This document shows, one piece after another, positions 4,841 to 5,891 of a DNA stretch of 5,891 bases. The notes below the pieces were generated by a model. It saw only the letters and a program-made list of their open reading frames with translations, searched no databases and was not told the origin of the DNA. The stretch is from the NCBI GenBank assembly GCA_002353835.1, contig DEKL01000108.1, positions 1-5,891 on the forward strand, given 5' to 3'. The position numbers and the translations under genes are program-made. The stretch is from Alphaproteobacteria bacterium UBA2723 (lineage in GTDB: Bacteria > Pseudomonadota > Alphaproteobacteria > RF32 > CAG-239). Position 1 is the first letter of the stretch. The number at the start of each line of letters is the position of its first letter.

Positions 4841-5266
4841 ATGTCTGAAATTTCAAATGTTGATAATAGCAAGTATAAAATCATCGATTTTATCAGTTAT
4901 GGAGATGAAAGAGGATTTTTGACAGTTTTTCAAAAGGATTGCAATTTACCATTTACCTTAAAGAGAGCTTTTTACAGTTACCAGATACCTTTTGATGCAA
5001 GGAGGGGAGGGCATGCAAATAGAATATCTGAGTTTGTACTAATTTCTGTTGCGGGAAGTTGTACTATTTTAGTTGATGATGGGGTAACACAAAAGGAATT
5101 TATTTTAGATTCACCTACTAAGGGACTTTATCTTAATAAAATGGTTTGGAAAGAAATGTATAATTTTTCAAAAGATAATGTTTTATTGGTTTTATCAAGT
5201 TGTGAATATGTTCCAGATGAATATGTGAAAGATTACGAGCAATTTAAAAAGGAGATTACTAGATGA
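4841..5266 (+). CDS. FdtA/WxcM-like dTDP-sugar 3,4-ketoisomerase (cupin)
   Basis: The family converts dTDP-4-keto-6-deoxyglucose to the 3-keto isomer, the step before 3-amination in making dTDP-Fuc3NAc or Qui3NAc for O-antigen or capsule. The 141-residue length is typical. D22-E23-R24-G25 is followed by the cupin core R55-G56-G57-H58-A59-N60, then [10 protein letters not shown] and V-D-D-G (78-81). The family-typical end is also present: GLYL...VW (95-103), FS near 110, LVLSS (116-120), and Y..D-Y..F (128-135). The usual second histidine of R-G-x-H-A-H is Asn60 here. ATG 4841 has AAGGAG 8 nt upstream. The stop overlaps the next gene by 4 bp (ATGA), so the two are translationally coupled. Exact product stereochemistry (Fuc3 or Qui3) cannot be told. 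Confidence 0.85.
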   Translation: MSEISNVDNSKYKIIDFISYGDERGFLTVFQKDCNLPFTLKRAFYSYQIPFDARRGGHANRISEFVLISVAGSCTILVDDGVTQKEFILDSPTKGLYLNKMVWKEMYNFSKDNVLLVLSSCEYVPDEYVKDYEQFKKEITR

Positions 5267-5718
5267 TACATCCTCTTTCTGATACTCAAACGACAAATAT
5301 TGGAGAAGGAACGAATATATGGCAATTTTGTGTTGTTTTGCCAAGAGCAAAAATTGGAAAAAATTGTAACATTTGTGCTAATTGTTTTATAGAAAATGAT
5401 GTTGTCATCGGTGATAATGTTACTATTAAATGTGGTGTTCAAATTTGGGATGGCATAGTTGTGGAAGATAATGTTTTTATTGGTCCAAATGTAACTTTTT
5501 GTAATGATAAACATCCGAGATCTAAACAATATCCAGAACGATTTCTAAAAACAATAATTAGAAAAGGGGCAAGTATTGGAGCTAATGCTACGATTTTGCC
5601 AGGAATAACGATTGGTGAAAATGCTATAATAGCAGCGGGAAGTGTTGTAATAAAAAATGTTCCTGCAAATACAACTTATATTTCAAAACAAAGTATATTA
5701 ATGAAAAAGGAAAAATAG
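5263..5718 (+). CDS. Hexapeptide-repeat (left-handed beta helix) sugar N-acyltransferase, FdtC/QdtC/WbpD-like
   Basis: The 151-residue protein is built of hexapeptide repeats from about residue 12 to 130 (I-G-x4 turns at I13-G14, I31-G32, V48-I49-G50, F72-I73-G74, I105-G106, I117-G118). These form a trimeric left-handed beta helix. The loop [14 protein letters not shown] (79-92) and [16 protein letters not shown] (99-114) are typical of acyltransferases acting on UDP- or dTDP-amino sugars, including FdtC and WbpD, using acetyl-CoA. With the ketoisomerase before it, the likely job is N-acetylation of a 3-amino-3,6-dideoxyhexose. This is inference from context; a WbpD-like substrate is possible. 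ATG 5263 overlaps the upstream stop, with AAGGAG 8 nt upstream. The needed aminotransferase is not adjacent. Length and frame are intact. Confidence 0.87.
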   Translation: MIHPLSDTQTTNIGEGTNIWQFCVVLPRAKIGKNCNICANCFIENDVVIGDNVTIKCGVQIWDGIVVEDNVFIGPNVTFCNDKHPRSKQYPERFLKTIIRKGASIGANATILPGITIGENAIIAAGSVVIKNVPANTTYISKQSILMKKEK

Positions 5719-5745
5719 ACAAAGGAATTGTTTTCGAGATATAAT
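5716..5745 (+). promoter_or_regulatory. Predicted promoter for the glycosyltransferase gene
   Basis: TAGACA (5716-5721), an 18-nt spacer and a perfect TATAAT (5740-5745). The -35 overlaps the acyltransferase stop codon. The leader would hold a 6-bp inverted repeat TTGGGA/TCCCAA (5745-5750, 5767-5772) with a long loop. The 84-bp gap contrasts with the overlap upstream and supports a separate start. Confidence 0.4.
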
Positions 5746-5802
5746 TGGGAGTAATCTTTGTAGCATTCCCAAAAAATGAAAATTAAGCGAAAGGGTTTAT
5801 CA

Positions 5803-5891
5803 ATGATAAAATTTTTTAGTAGAGGTACCAATATGTCAGAAAAAACAGTTGTTATTCGAACGGATGGTGGTATCTGCTCTCAGATTGCATT
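5803..5891 (+). CDS. Glycosyltransferase, probably GT11/fucosyltransferase-like (partial, runs off the window)
   Basis: Only the first 29 codons are present. After a short lead the protein reads T-V-V-I-R-T-D-G-G-I-C-S-Q-I-A (residues 15-29). This strand-plus-glycine-loop start, G-G-x3-Q-[IM], is what I recall for alpha-1,2-fucosyltransferase-like (GT11) and related surface-polysaccharide glycosyltransferases; the diagnostic H-x-R-R-G-D motif would lie beyond the window. ATG 5803 has AAAGGG 7 nt upstream. An alternative in-frame ATG at 5833 also has GAGG 7 nt upstream, so the start is open. Context, directly after two nucleotide-sugar genes on the same strand, supports a polysaccharide role. 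Confidence 0.55.
   Translation, partial: MIKFFSRGTNMSEKTVVIRTDGGICSQIA

Noticed and set aside
5233..5529. Minus-strand 98-codon frame over the acyltransferase
   Set aside because: It is a shadow of a clear hexapeptide-repeat gene.

Overview
The window looks like a chromosomal segment of a Gram-negative proteobacterium. An uncultured, host-associated alphaproteobacterium is my best guess, from the feel of MutL and of the small proteins, but nothing here proves it. The support is a Sec signal peptide on a periplasmic protein, nucleotide-sugar genes of the O-antigen/capsule type, E. coli-like -35/-10 promoters, GGAG ribosome binding sites, and a MutL that keeps the endonuclease motif absent from enterobacteria.

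The left two thirds (about 78-3806) is all on the minus strand. In transcription order it holds mutL (mismatch repair), a small secreted Ala/Lys-rich helical protein with its own promoter and terminator, a DUF488-type protein, and a two-gene module. The first gene of the module (485-875) carries a serum-amyloid-A-like motif (DKFFHC...N..A..RG..G...RE..D) and is broken by a one-base frameshift near 579-586. The missing tail can be read in the next frame, ending 14 bases before the second gene. The second gene (78-470) encodes a three-helix membrane protein with a four-cysteine tail and starts with TTG behind a strong GGAGG. Upstream of the module lie a good promoter and three tandem hairpins, two of which look like intrinsic terminators, so it may be attenuated.

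The middle (3933-4588) is plus strand. It holds a CAT-anticodon tRNA with promoter and terminator, then about 540 bp without a convincing gene. The last 16 bp of the tRNA recur exactly 236 bp downstream, again followed by a terminator-like hairpin. This resembles either an attachment-site remnant or the tRNA-tail repeats downstream of E. coli tyrT. A second imperfect repeat, long inverted repeats and a G8 tract lie nearby.

The right part (4589-5891) is plus strand and clearly more AT-rich. It contains a small helix-turn-helix protein, a FdtA/WxcM-like sugar 3,4-ketoisomerase, an overlapping hexapeptide-repeat acetyltransferase, and the start of a probable GT11-like glycosyltransferase. Together these suggest the edge of a surface-polysaccharide locus making a 3-acylamino-3,6-dideoxyhexose. 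The aminotransferase expected between ketoisomerase and acetyltransferase is not in the window. The composition change next to a tRNA with a duplicated 3' end suggests a horizontally acquired island.
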